From PLanc-01 sp034678485 (lineage in GTDB: Bacteria; Planctomycetota; Phycisphaerae; Sedimentisphaerales; Anaerobacaceae): a DNA stretch of 64,000 nucleotides. The notes under the pieces are model-generated. The model was not told where the DNA came from, made no database searches, and was given only the letters and a program-made list of their open reading frames with translations. The DNA lies in the NCBI GenBank assembly GCA_034678485.1, contig JAXDBU010000128.1:10431-74430 (forward strand). The letters run 5' to 3'. A program made the position numbers and the translations under genes. This document shows positions 25,497 to 33,655 of the stretch, piece after piece. The number at the start of each line of letters is the position of its first letter. Position 1 is the stretch's first letter.

Positions 25497-25525
25497 ATTG
25501 TAGCGAAGGTCTTGCGCCAATACAA
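25497..25525 (-). promoter_or_regulatory. putative promoter of lysC
   Basis: Read on the minus strand, TTGTAT (25520-25525) and TACAAT (25497-25502) are spaced by 17 bp, about 100 bp upstream of the lysC start. The intervening leader was searched by eye for a lysine riboswitch and none was recognised. Confidence 0.45.
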
Positions 25526-25646
25526 GGGGAAATGAGGCGTGCCGCCCGCCCGGGTGCATGGCCGCAAATGCGGTCATGCACGTCACCCACCCGTGCAGGG
25601 GGTGTCCTGGAGCCAGGGCTCTGCAGACCTGACAGTTTCCTTGGGG

Positions 25647-28160
25647 TTAGCGATCCGCACGCAACTCCACCGTCCCGAGGTTCATCGTCTGGACGTTCGC
25701 ACGCACGGTAAAACGCAGGTGACTGCGCAGATTTGCACCTTCACGCGTGGTGTAGCAGTGCAGCTCGTATTCGCCCGGCGGAAGCCAAACCTTGATGGAC
25801 GAATCCTGTAGGGTCCACCGAAGCACATTGACGATGATGCCATTGGGCGAATCGGACCGACGGACGGTGGTGCTGATGTGGGCCTGAATGGTCATGTTCT
25901 CGGCCTTCCTCTCCTCGGGCCACCTCAAGGCCGCATGAACGCGGCACGCAGGCACCATGACGATCTGCAGGGGAGAACCGAAGTCGTCTCCGCCGACGGC
26001 GCGCCACGCGACGAGTTGTCTGTCGCGATGGATGGCATATACGACCTGACGCGAATCCTGGGGCGCATCTCGACGGAAGAGTGGCTCGCCTGGAATGGAA
26101 AGCTGCCCGTGATCATCCGAGACCGGCAGGGCACGATCCCCGTGCGATTCGATCCGCGCGCCAGCGACAGGGGCCCCTTGCTCGTCCACCAGCCGCAAGT
26201 CAAGGTTCGAGCCTACCCTGTCCCAGAGTTCTCCCATCGGTCGAAGTCCGGTCAGGAGTCTCTCCAGCCGCTGCTGGAACTGCTCTGCGGTGACTCCCGA
26301 GCCCTCAGACACGAACACGTCTTGGGCCGACCAGCCCACGGCGGTTACCATGTGCCCGAGTTCACAGAGGTCCCTGGCGAGGTAGGCCAAGTTGGACTGT
26401 GACGTGGGGATGTTCACGGTCACGAGCGGCCTGAACTGCCCGTGCCAGTCCAATCCGTTTTGTCGGCGCAACTCCTGAAGCCGACCGTCCGTGCGGACGT
26501 GGGCGCAGACCTCCAGCCGCTCGTCCTGTCCGGGCCACCGGCCCCGAGCGAGCATCGCGTACCAGCGGATGTCCACCCCTTTGTGGCTGAGGTGCCCGAG
26601 ACCAGTGATGGCGTAGGGGTGCTCTTCGATGGAGCCGTCCGCCTTCCGTTGCCACCAACTGGACAGGTCGAAACCCCCAAGGCCGATGTGGTCCAGGGGA
26701 GTGCCATCGTGGCCTGCCTTCCGGAGGTCTTCAAGCGATTGGGCCGTCGGTCGCACCGAGCAGGTGATGAACAGGTAGTCGCCGCACTTGTGCAGCTCGT
26801 GTACCGCGAAGACCAACCCCAGGACCTCCGTGCTGGCGATGGCGTTCTCCGGGCGGTATCGAGTCTCCAGGACCTGGGCGGGTTCCACGATCCGGATGCC
26901 GCGTCGCTCGAACGTCTCCGGCGGCATCGGAATCTCAGTGGGTACATCGTAGTCGATCTCGACCAGTTCCACCTGCCGCCACCGGCTCTCGATCGAGTCG
27001 TATTCCTCGTACCGTCTGAATCGCATGGCCTCGTCGATCCACATCAGCGACAGACTGTTGGGGTCCTGACGCTCATAGCACTGCCACGAAGCCTCGTCGA
27101 TGGTCTTGTCCCGCGAGACATTCCGCCGGGCGTCTTCGAGGTATCGCAGGGGCTCCACGAGTTCGCGAGGCAGCAACTCGCCCCGACTCTGTTTCTTGAC
27201 GGCGTACTCGTTGCCTTCGACGTATTCGTAGCGGTTTCGCCCATCGTCGTACATTTCGATGAGTTGTTCGCCTCGTCGCCAGCGAATCTGCGTGCCGACC
27301 CCGTACGCGTGCCAGATCTCGGATTGCTGGACTGCTCGGCCGTCCAGGAACCCGTATCCAACGGCGTGAATGCTCTTCGCCTGTCGAAGCACGCTGAGGA
27401 CTTGAGCATAGACCGTGCCGCTCTGGAAGAAGGAGAGGATTGCCGCGATGCCCAGGATGGCCACGAGGCAACTCGCGGCGCCGACCCGGATCGTGCGAGG
27501 AATCTCCAGCGTGAACAGCCTTGGGACCGGGACCCAGAGCAGACGGTTCGGGTGTTCCACGGTTGTCAACTCGTCGGGCGGCCTTGTGAGCCCGCGACGC
27601 ACCATGGCGGCAACGAGGAGAACTCCCAGGACGATCTGCCACGCCGTGACGAAACCCGAGGTTCTGCCGGTCAGGATCAGCCAGATGACGTTCCCGATGA
27701 TCGCCGCGACCGCGCCGACAAGCACGGCGACCAGCAGCACACCCGGCCAGAAGACGAAGCGTGTGGAACCCTCCCTTGCCAGAAGGGGAATCCCGCGAGG
27801 CCGGGCTCCGGCATATTCTGGAAGCCTGCTCTTGAGCCGGCCGATGTGCGATTTGGCTTCCTCCAAGCGTCGGGCCAGGGCCCACGCGGGCGCCAGGATG
27901 ACCAGCAATCCCACGATCACGGTCAGGCTGCTGGCCACGACGAAGGGGATGTCCAGGCGATCCCACAGGCCCTCCGCGAGGCAGACTCCCAACAGCAGCA
28001 GCGTCATCTCCCACAGGGGGACCTGGACCATCCAGCCCAGTCGGCGGGCTCGCTTCTGCTCCTCGGCCAACAACGTCCGGAACCGGGTCAGTTCTCGTTC
28101 GGGGACATCGCTCGGATTGATCCCATCTTCCAGCAGCAGTCTGTCTCTCAGATCATTCAT
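25647..28160 (-). CDS. large membrane protein partner of the ECF sigma factor
   Basis: 837 aa. The first ~250 residues carry about five membrane segments (for example MTLLLLGVCLAEGLW, GVLLVAVLVGAVAAIIG, CLVAILGIAAILSFF). From about residue 255 a soluble part begins with YAQVLSVLRQAKSIHAVG and continues with paired antiparallel-strand signatures like those of LolA/DUF2092-type lipoprotein-binding domains (QSEIWHAYGVGTQIRWRRGE). The C-terminal ~150 residues look like a carboxypeptidase-regulatory-like beta-sandwich (LRLVDEQGAPVAGARIES). It overlaps the sigma gene by 8 bp, so it is co-translated with it. No zinc-binding anti-sigma motif (HxxxCxxC) is seen; acting as an anti-sigma is inferred from position only. 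The DUF-type family is not identified. Confidence 0.75.
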   Translation of the reverse strand: MNDLRDRLLLEDGINPSDVPERELTRFRTLLAEEQKRARRLGWMVQVPLWEMTLLLLGVCLAEGLWDRLDIPFVVASSLTVIVGLLVILAPAWALARRLEEAKSHIGRLKSRLPEYAGARPRGIPLLAREGSTRFVFWPGVLLVAVLVGAVAAIIGNVIWLILTGRTSGFVTAWQIVLGVLLVAAMVRRGLTRPPDELTTVEHPNRLLWVPVPRLFTLEIPRTIRVGAASCLVAILGIAAILSFFQSGTVYAQVLSVLRQAKSIHAVGYGFLDGRAVQQSEIWHAYGVGTQIRWRRGEQLIEMYDDGRNRYEYVEGNEYAVKKQSRGELLPRELVEPLRYLEDARRNVSRDKTIDEASWQCYERQDPNSLSLMWIDEAMRFRRYEEYDSIESRWRQVELVEIDYDVPTEIPMPPETFERRGIRIVEPAQVLETRYRPENAIASTEVLGLVFAVHELHKCGDYLFITCSVRPTAQSLEDLRKAGHDGTPLDHIGLGGFDLSSWWQRKADGSIEEHPYAITGLGHLSHKGVDIRWYAMLARGRWPGQDERLEVCAHVRTDGRLQELRRQNGLDWHGQFRPLVTVNIPTSQSNLAYLARDLCELGHMVTAVGWSAQDVFVSEGSGVTAEQFQQRLERLLTGLRPMGELWDRVGSNLDLRLVDEQGAPVAGARIESHGDRALPVSDDHGQLSIPGEPLFRRDAPQDSRQVVYAIHRDRQLVAWRAVGGDDFGSPLQIVMVPACRVHAALRWPEERKAENMTIQAHISTTVRRSDSPNGIIVNVLRWTLQDSSIKVWLPPGEYELHCYTTREGANLRSHLRFTVRANVQTMNLGTVELRADR

Positions 28161-28692
28161 GGCTCTTCTCCATCTGTCTTCGCAGAGCCTGTTTGGCGTA
28201 GTAGATGCGGGTCCTCACCGTGTTGGCGCGGATGCCCAGGATCTCGGCGATCTGCGTCTGGGGCAGCCCTTCCAGGAAGCACAGCGTCAGGACTTCGCGA
28301 TGGTCGGGTTTGAGCCGGCCCAGCCCTCGGTGCAATTCGCCGATGTCCTCATTGCTGAACGTCGGTTCCGCGTCATCCGCGGGCAGTTCCAAATGCTCCT
28401 CTCCAAGCCCAACGAACGGGTCTCGGGCCCGGCCGTGACCGTAGACCTCGTTGCGGGCGATGCGGTACAACCAGGCGACGAACGCCTGGGGATCTCTCAG
28501 CGAGCGGATTCCGCGCACGACCTTGACCCACACGTCCTGGAGCGTGTCGTCGATGTGGTCGCCGTTGCAGTCCAGACGGCGCAGGTAGTAGCGAAGCCGC
28601 GGCTGGAACTGCCGGAACACCTCCTCGAAAGCCGTGTATTCACCGCTCTGGCACCGCTGGACCAGCTCTTGCAGTGGATCCTCAGAACTCAT
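28153..28692 (-). CDS. ECF RNA polymerase sigma factor
   Basis: 179 aa. Region 2 contains FEEVFRQFQPRLRYYLRRL and DDTLQDVWVKVVRGIRSLRDPQAFVAWLYRIARNEV; region 4 contains LKPDHREVLTLCFLEGLPQTQIAEILGIRANTVRTRI. The linker between them is acidic (LPADDAEPTFSNED). ATG at 28692 is preceded by GAGGAT; the frame is open further upstream but with no ribosome binding site (an ATG at 28731 is possible). Co-transcribed with the large membrane protein downstream, so the pair is a signalling unit; the trigger and target genes are unknown. The divergent neighbour is a GH172 protein, a candidate target. Confidence 0.93.
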   Translation of the reverse strand: MSSEDPLQELVQRCQSGEYTAFEEVFRQFQPRLRYYLRRLDCNGDHIDDTLQDVWVKVVRGIRSLRDPQAFVAWLYRIARNEVYGHGRARDPFVGLGEEHLELPADDAEPTFSNEDIGELHRGLGRLKPDHREVLTLCFLEGLPQTQIAEILGIRANTVRTRIYYAKQALRRQMEKSHE

Positions 28693-28849
28693 CCCATATC
28701 CTCGATATCGACGAAAGATATCTTCCGTCATGTAGGATGGCGTTCTCCACGCGATGTTCAAGAAAATGTGGGAACGACGACCGTTTTGGGGTATCCTCTG
28801 ACGCGAAGAACGATGGTGTGTGCATACGAATAAGTATAAGGGAGATCCT

Positions 28850-30964
28850 ATGTGTCGCACGGTGCAACGAGTTGGGTTGATGTGTCTGGTTCTATTCATC
28901 GGGTCGTCCGTGGTCCTGGGCGGCTCTCGGGCGGGCAAGGCGACGATCACAACCGGTTCGCTCTTTGAGGAAATGGTGGATATGGCCGGTCTGGCGAGGT
29001 TCCCCGACCCCGCGTTTCGGACGGTCCAGTTCTCTTCATACGACCATCGGAGCACACTGCCTGGCGGGCCGAACTGGTTCGCCAATGCCGACGGGTTCGG
29101 CGGCGAACCCATCCCGAACTTCGAGAAGGTGCTCAAAGCCCCGGATGCCGACGGCGTCGGCGAGTACCTCGTTGCGGATGTCGACGGGCCGGGAGCCATC
29201 GTTCGTCTGTGGACCGCCGCCATCTCCGGCAGTGTCCGCATGTACCTCGACGGCTCTGAAACCCCGATCTACGAAGGCAGTGCGGACGATTTCTTCCGCC
29301 GGCCCTACGACCGCTTCGCCCAGATCGGGGAAATCGACAAGGACCGGTTCCATCGGACGGTTTACCAACGGGACGCCTCGTATGCCCCGATCCCCTTCGC
29401 CAAACACCTCCGCGTCGTGTGGATCGGCAACACGAAGGAGATTCACTTCTACCATCTCCAGGTCCGCCTGTATGACAAGAAGGCATCCGTCGTTACCTTC
29501 CGGCCCGAGGACATTCACGACTACCGCCAGACGATCGACGAGGTGAGCCTGATCCTCTCCGATCCGGACAAGAACTCTCCGCTGCCCTCGCAACAGCCGG
29601 CGAAGTCCTTTGATTTGGATCTTAAGGCGTCGGGCGGCGGTGTTCTGGCTCAGTTGACCGGTCCGGCGGCCGTCGGACAATTGCGCCTGCAACTGACCGC
29701 GGACGACATGGACAAGGCCCTCCGACAGACGCTGCTGATTATCACGTGCGAGGACTATCCATGGGGACAGGTGCAGTCGCCGGTAGGGGATTTCTTCGGG
29801 GCCGCTCCCGGCGTCAATCCCTACCAGTCGCTGCCCTTCACGGTGCAGCCGGACGGCACGATGATCTGCCGATTCGTCATGCCCTTCGAGAAGTCCTGCA
29901 GGATCGAGCTGTACAACTTCGGCGACCAGCAGGTCAGCGCGAAGGGCTCGGTACAGCCGATCCCGTTCGCCTGGGACGACCGGGCCATGCACTTCCGCGC
30001 CCGATGGCGGGCAGATCACAAGTTGATCGCGTCGAATCGAGGGGTGCAGGACCTGCCGTTTCTGCTGGCTCGCGGCAAAGGAGTCTACGTCGGCACCGGT
30101 GTGTATCTGATGAACCCCTGCCCGGTGCCCACGCCCAATGGGAACTGGTGGGGCGAGGGGGACGAGAAGGTGTTCGTGGATCGAGAGACGACGCCCTCGA
30201 CGTTCGGCACGGGCTCCGAGGACTACTTCAACTACTCGTGGTCCTCGCCGGACATCTTCGCTTATCCCTACTGCGGCCAGCCTCGCAACGACGGGCCGGG
30301 CAATCGCGGTTTCGTCACGAACTACCGCTGGCACGTGCTCGATGCGATCCCGTTCCAGGAGGGTATCGGATTCTACATGGAGCTGTACAGCCACGAGCGA
30401 ACGCCAGGCCTGTCTTATGCCCGCATCGGATACCATTACGCCCGTCCCGGCTTGACCGACGATCATCAGATCCTCATATCCGACGACCTTCAACTCCCGG
30501 TCCTGCCCGAGTGGCAACCCGCCGCGCGAAGAGGAGCGGCGAACTCCGAGTTCTTCGCGGCGGAGGACGTGGTGATCGATGCCGCGGCCACCCGGTCTGA
30601 CAGTGCCCCCATCTGGGCCGGCGGCGAGCTCCTGGTCTGGACGCCGACCAAGCAGGGGGATCGCAAGAGCTTCAAGATCCCCGTCCGCGCCGCGGGCAAG
30701 AAACAGATCCATGTAGTGTTTGCCATGACCGCGCGGGCCGGGCGGGTGAGATTCCGCCTGGACGACCAGCCGCTGCTGCTGGCGGACAAGGCCGACATCT
30801 TGGATCTGCACTGTCTGTACAGGACCCTGCTGCGCAGCATGGATCTCGTGCCGGGGGAACTGACCGCGGGCGACCATACCTTGACTATCCAATTCGTGGA
30901 CGCCCCTGAGGGGGTCGCTCATCCGGAGATCGGCATCGACTTCATTTGGGTCCAGCAGAGGTAG
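28850..30964 (+). CDS. secreted GH172 (DUF2961) glycoside hydrolase-like protein
   Basis: 704 aa. A signal peptide (GLMCLVLFIGSSVVLGG) is followed by the DUF2961 domain, now glycoside hydrolase family 172: RTVQFSSYDHRS near residue 60, DVDGPGAIVRLWTA, a long insert, and GTGSEDYFNYSW near residue 458, the segment expected to carry catalytic acidic residues. The C-terminal ~150 residues form a separate beta-sandwich (IHVVFAMTARAGRVRFRLDDQP). Characterised family members cleave or cyclise fructose- or arabinose-containing glycans. ATG at 28850 follows AAGGGAG. The 3' end nearly abuts ahbD (20 bp). Confidence 0.88.
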   Translation: MCRTVQRVGLMCLVLFIGSSVVLGGSRAGKATITTGSLFEEMVDMAGLARFPDPAFRTVQFSSYDHRSTLPGGPNWFANADGFGGEPIPNFEKVLKAPDADGVGEYLVADVDGPGAIVRLWTAAISGSVRMYLDGSETPIYEGSADDFFRRPYDRFAQIGEIDKDRFHRTVYQRDASYAPIPFAKHLRVVWIGNTKEIHFYHLQVRLYDKKASVVTFRPEDIHDYRQTIDEVSLILSDPDKNSPLPSQQPAKSFDLDLKASGGGVLAQLTGPAAVGQLRLQLTADDMDKALRQTLLIITCEDYPWGQVQSPVGDFFGAAPGVNPYQSLPFTVQPDGTMICRFVMPFEKSCRIELYNFGDQQVSAKGSVQPIPFAWDDRAMHFRARWRADHKLIASNRGVQDLPFLLARGKGVYVGTGVYLMNPCPVPTPNGNWWGEGDEKVFVDRETTPSTFGTGSEDYFNYSWSSPDIFAYPYCGQPRNDGPGNRGFVTNYRWHVLDAIPFQEGIGFYMELYSHERTPGLSYARIGYHYARPGLTDDHQILISDDLQLPVLPEWQPAARRGAANSEFFAAEDVVIDAAATRSDSAPIWAGGELLVWTPTKQGDRKSFKIPVRAAGKKQIHVVFAMTARAGRVRFRLDDQPLLLADKADILDLHCLYRTLLRSMDLVPGELTAGDHTLTIQFVDAPEGVAHPEIGIDFIWVQQR

Positions 30965-30984
30965 GAGACCCAGTCGCCGCGACT

Positions 30985-32061
30985 ATGGCACTCGAACAGG
31001 ACAGAAGACCCCGCCTGCTGGCGCTGGAGGTGACCCGCAGATGCCGATTTAATTGCCGGCACTGTCGTGCAGACGCCGACCGCTCGGCTCGCGCGGACGA
31101 ACTGAACACCGAGCAATGGACGAGAATCCTCGATTCCATCGCGGCCTATGAGAAATGCGTCATCATCCTCACCGGCGGCGAGCCCATGGAGCGCGCGGAC
31201 ATCTACGACTTGATCCGTCATGGGCGGGGTTTGGGCCTGCGGATGGTGATGGCTACCTGCGGCTACGCCATCGACGACCAATCGCTCTCGCTCCTGCGCG
31301 ATGCGGGCGTGATGGCCCTGTCCTTTTCGCTCGACGGCGCGACAGCCGAGACACACGACGCCTTCCGGCGGGCGCCGGGGGCGTTCGACACCGTTGTGCG
31401 AGCCGCCGACTCCGCCCGTCGGGCGGACATGCGATTCCAGATCAATACGACGATCACGCGCAGCAATCTGGCGGAGGTTCCTGCGATTGCGGAACTGGCC
31501 CGCCGGCTGGGGGCAACCTGCTGGAACCCGTTCATCCTCGTGCCGACCGGGCGGGGCGAAGAGATTGCCGACGAGATTCTCGAACCACAGCAATACGCGA
31601 AGCTGCTCGCCGATCTGCTGACGATCAGGTCGCAGCTGCCGATCGAGCTGCGCGTGACGTGCGGGCCGCAATACGCGAGGCTCTTTCGCGAGGCAGAGAC
31701 TCGTCGTGCGTCATGCGTCGTGCGGGATGCGGGGCGCGACAGTCCGCGTGCGATGCGGCCGACCGGCTGCATGGGCGGCCGGGGGTTTGGGTTCATCAGC
31801 TACCGCGCCGACGTCCAGACCTGTGGCTTTCTCAATATCTCCGCGGGCAATCTCGTGGAGAACGGATACGATTTCGCCAAAGTCTGGGACGAATCGCGAT
31901 TCCTCAACGAGATTCGGGATTTGCCGTCCTACAAGGGCAATTGTGGCGAGTGTGCGTACCTAAGGGTTTGCGGAGGTTGCCGGGCCCGCGCCTATGCCAT
32001 GACCGGAGATTATCGGGCCGGCGATCCGATTTGCTGGTACGAGCCGAGGGCTGCGCAGTGA
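30985..32061 (+). CDS. ahbD: AhbD-type radical SAM heme synthase (siroheme-dependent pathway)
   Basis: 358 aa. The radical SAM cluster motif is C20-x3-C24-x2-C27 (VTRRCRFNCRHC). The C-terminal SPASM-like region holds further cysteines, including the segment GNCGECAYLRVCGGCRARAYAMTG and GCMGGRGFGFIS.R..VQTCGF, both characteristic of AhbD. It would convert iron-coproporphyrin III to heme b by oxidative decarboxylation of the two propionates, the last step of the alternative route. ATG at 30985 has no strong Shine-Dalgarno sequence; the frame is open upstream to 30946 inside the GH172 gene. Overlaps the next gene at GTGA. Around residue 240 is a short odd insertion (ETRRASCVVRDAGRDSP) described under findings. 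Confidence 0.88.
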   Translation: MALEQDRRPRLLALEVTRRCRFNCRHCRADADRSARADELNTEQWTRILDSIAAYEKCVIILTGGEPMERADIYDLIRHGRGLGLRMVMATCGYAIDDQSLSLLRDAGVMALSFSLDGATAETHDAFRRAPGAFDTVVRAADSARRADMRFQINTTITRSNLAEVPAIAELARRLGATCWNPFILVPTGRGEEIADEILEPQQYAKLLADLLTIRSQLPIELRVTCGPQYARLFREAETRRASCVVRDAGRDSPRAMRPTGCMGGRGFGFISYRADVQTCGFLNISAGNLVENGYDFAKVWDESRFLNEIRDLPSYKGNCGECAYLRVCGGCRARAYAMTGDYRAGDPICWYEPRAAQ

Positions 32062-33035
32062 GCGTCTCGCTGACCGATTTCCAGAAACGGTTGTGCAATC
32101 TCCTGCAAGAGGGCCTGCCTCTGTGCGCCGAGCCGTTCGCCGAGGTCGCCAGACTGCTCGATAGCACCGAGGCCGAGGTGCTGCGGCAGACCCGCGCGTT
32201 GAAGCAGTCCGGCATCATTCGCCGACTCTCGGTCTCGCTCAATCACCGGGCACTGGGCATGGCTAGTACGCTGGTGGCTGCCCACGTCCCGGCGGACGAA
32301 CTCGACCGGGTCGGCATGGCGGTCAACGCACTGGCCGGCGTGTCGCACAACTACCTGCGGGAGCACCACTACAATCTCTGGTTCACGCTTCAGGCCCGGT
32401 CGCCCGGCCGGATCGATGATACCCTGAATGACCTCCGGGGACGATTCGGCATCGAGTTTCACAGTCTGCCGGTCACACAGATCTTCAAACTCGACGTCCG
32501 CTTCGACCTTGAGGACGACGATGTTCTCACGCACGAGGTGTACGATGTCCCGGGCACAGAGTGCGTGCCCCTGCGAGCCGAGCACAGGCGAGTGCTTGAT
32601 GGATTGCAGGGAGGGATCGAGGTGACATCACGCCCGTTCGATACCTTGCTCGGTGGAACGGCGTCCCGCGAGGACGTAGTGGCGCTTTTGGTCGAATTGA
32701 AGACCCTCGGCGTGCTCCGCCGGATCGCGGCGGTCCTGGATCATCGCAGACTCGGCTATACGACGAACGTTATGCTTGCAGTCGAGGTGCCGCCTGAATC
32801 CCTCGCCGAAACAGGGCAGCGCCTCGCGAGATTCCGGGCGGCGAGCCACTGCTATGGCCGGCGGACTTTCGAAGGCTGGCCCTACAATCTCTTTGCCATG
32901 CTGCACGCCCGCTCCAAGACCACAATCGAGCGAATGGTTCGCGAGTTCACAGCGGCCGCCGAGGTTCGCTCCTACTGCCTGCTGCCCACCACGGCGGAGC
33001 TGAAGAAACAGCCCGTCCATCACAAGTTTCTCTGA
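32058..33035 (+). CDS. ahbA-ahbB: siroheme decarboxylase, AhbA and AhbB fused in one chain
   Basis: 325 aa made of two tandem AsnC/Lrp-like halves. The first (about 1-150) has a helix-turn-helix (DSTEAEVLRQTRALKQSGIIRR) and a SHNYLREHHYNLWFTL segment; the second (about 170-325) has a second one (ASREDVVALLVELKTLGVLRRI) and a SHCYGRR...WPYNLFAMLHA segment. These match the AhbA and AhbB subunits respectively, which usually are separate proteins or NirDL-like fusions. The heterodimer removes two acetate carboxylates from siroheme, giving 12,18-didecarboxysiroheme. GTG start at 32058 overlaps the ahbD stop by 4 bp. The DNA-binding role of these folds is lost in the family. Confidence 0.9.
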   Translation: MSVSLTDFQKRLCNLLQEGLPLCAEPFAEVARLLDSTEAEVLRQTRALKQSGIIRRLSVSLNHRALGMASTLVAAHVPADELDRVGMAVNALAGVSHNYLREHHYNLWFTLQARSPGRIDDTLNDLRGRFGIEFHSLPVTQIFKLDVRFDLEDDDVLTHEVYDVPGTECVPLRAEHRRVLDGLQGGIEVTSRPFDTLLGGTASREDVVALLVELKTLGVLRRIAAVLDHRRLGYTTNVMLAVEVPPESLAETGQRLARFRAASHCYGRRTFEGWPYNLFAMLHARSKTTIERMVREFTAAAEVRSYCLLPTTAELKKQPVHHKFL

Positions 33036-33106
33036 CTTTAGAGTAGAATCGTCCCGGCATTCGTCTATAGGCGGTTGAACGTTCAACGACGATCGGCAGG
33101 ACGACA

Positions 33107-33655
33107 ATGCTCGCATCGGAAGATCGGTTCTTGCTCAAGCAACTCAGACACGGCGGCCGGGACGCCCTGCGTCGGATCTACGAGAAGTACAGGCGCGAGG
33201 TGTTCACCATCGCCGTGTCGCTGCTCGGCAACAAGGACCTGGCGGAGGATTGCCTCCAGGACGTGTTCGTTCGCCTGGCGGAATCGGCCGACCAGGTTCG
33301 AGTCGCGAGCAATCTGAAAGCCTATCTGGCCAGTTGCACAGTGAACAAGGCGAGGGACCACGTTCGCCGCGAGGCGAAACGCGTCGGGTGTCCGCTTGAG
33401 GAACTCGATTGCCGAGCAGCGGTGTCAAGTCCTCTGGATAGACTGGTTAACGACGAGCAGACAGCGGCTCTCCTGGAGGCCGTCGGGCGATTGCCGTGTG
33501 AGCAGCGGGAAGTCTTTGTCCTGCACGCCCAGGCCGGTCTGGCGTTCCGAGAGATCGCGACAATCCAGGACACGCCGCTACGCACAATACACAGTCGATA
33601 TCGATACGCTGTCGAGAAGCTGCGCGGGCTTCCTCAGGAAGGAACAGAACCATGA
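33107..33655 (+). CDS. ECF RNA polymerase sigma factor
   Basis: 182 aa. Region 2: LRRIYEKYRREVFTIAVSLLGNKDLAEDCLQDVFVRLAE; region 4: RLPCEQREVFVLHAQAGLAFREIATIQDTPLRTIHSRYRYAVEKLR, ending close to the C-terminus. The start of the next gene overlaps the stop (ATGA), so the two are coupled. Second ECF module in the window. Located just downstream of ahbA-ahbB, with a 71-bp gap, so read-through from the heme genes is possible but it is more likely independent. Confidence 0.94.
   Translation: MLASEDRFLLKQLRHGGRDALRRIYEKYRREVFTIAVSLLGNKDLAEDCLQDVFVRLAESADQVRVASNLKAYLASCTVNKARDHVRREAKRVGCPLEELDCRAAVSSPLDRLVNDEQTAALLEAVGRLPCEQREVFVLHAQAGLAFREIATIQDTPLRTIHSRYRYAVEKLRGLPQEGTEP

Noticed and set aside
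25398..25646. Possible lysine riboswitch in the lysC leader
   Set aside because: The conserved core was not found by eye; only a promoter-like pair of hexamers was seen. A covariance search (Rfam Lysine model) would decide.
30985..33035. Heme d1 synthesis (NirJ plus NirDL) instead of the heme b route
   Set aside because: The first protein has the AhbD-type C-terminus, an AhbC gene and a cobA-hemD fusion are nearby, and no nirS or nirF was seen. A profile search would settle it.
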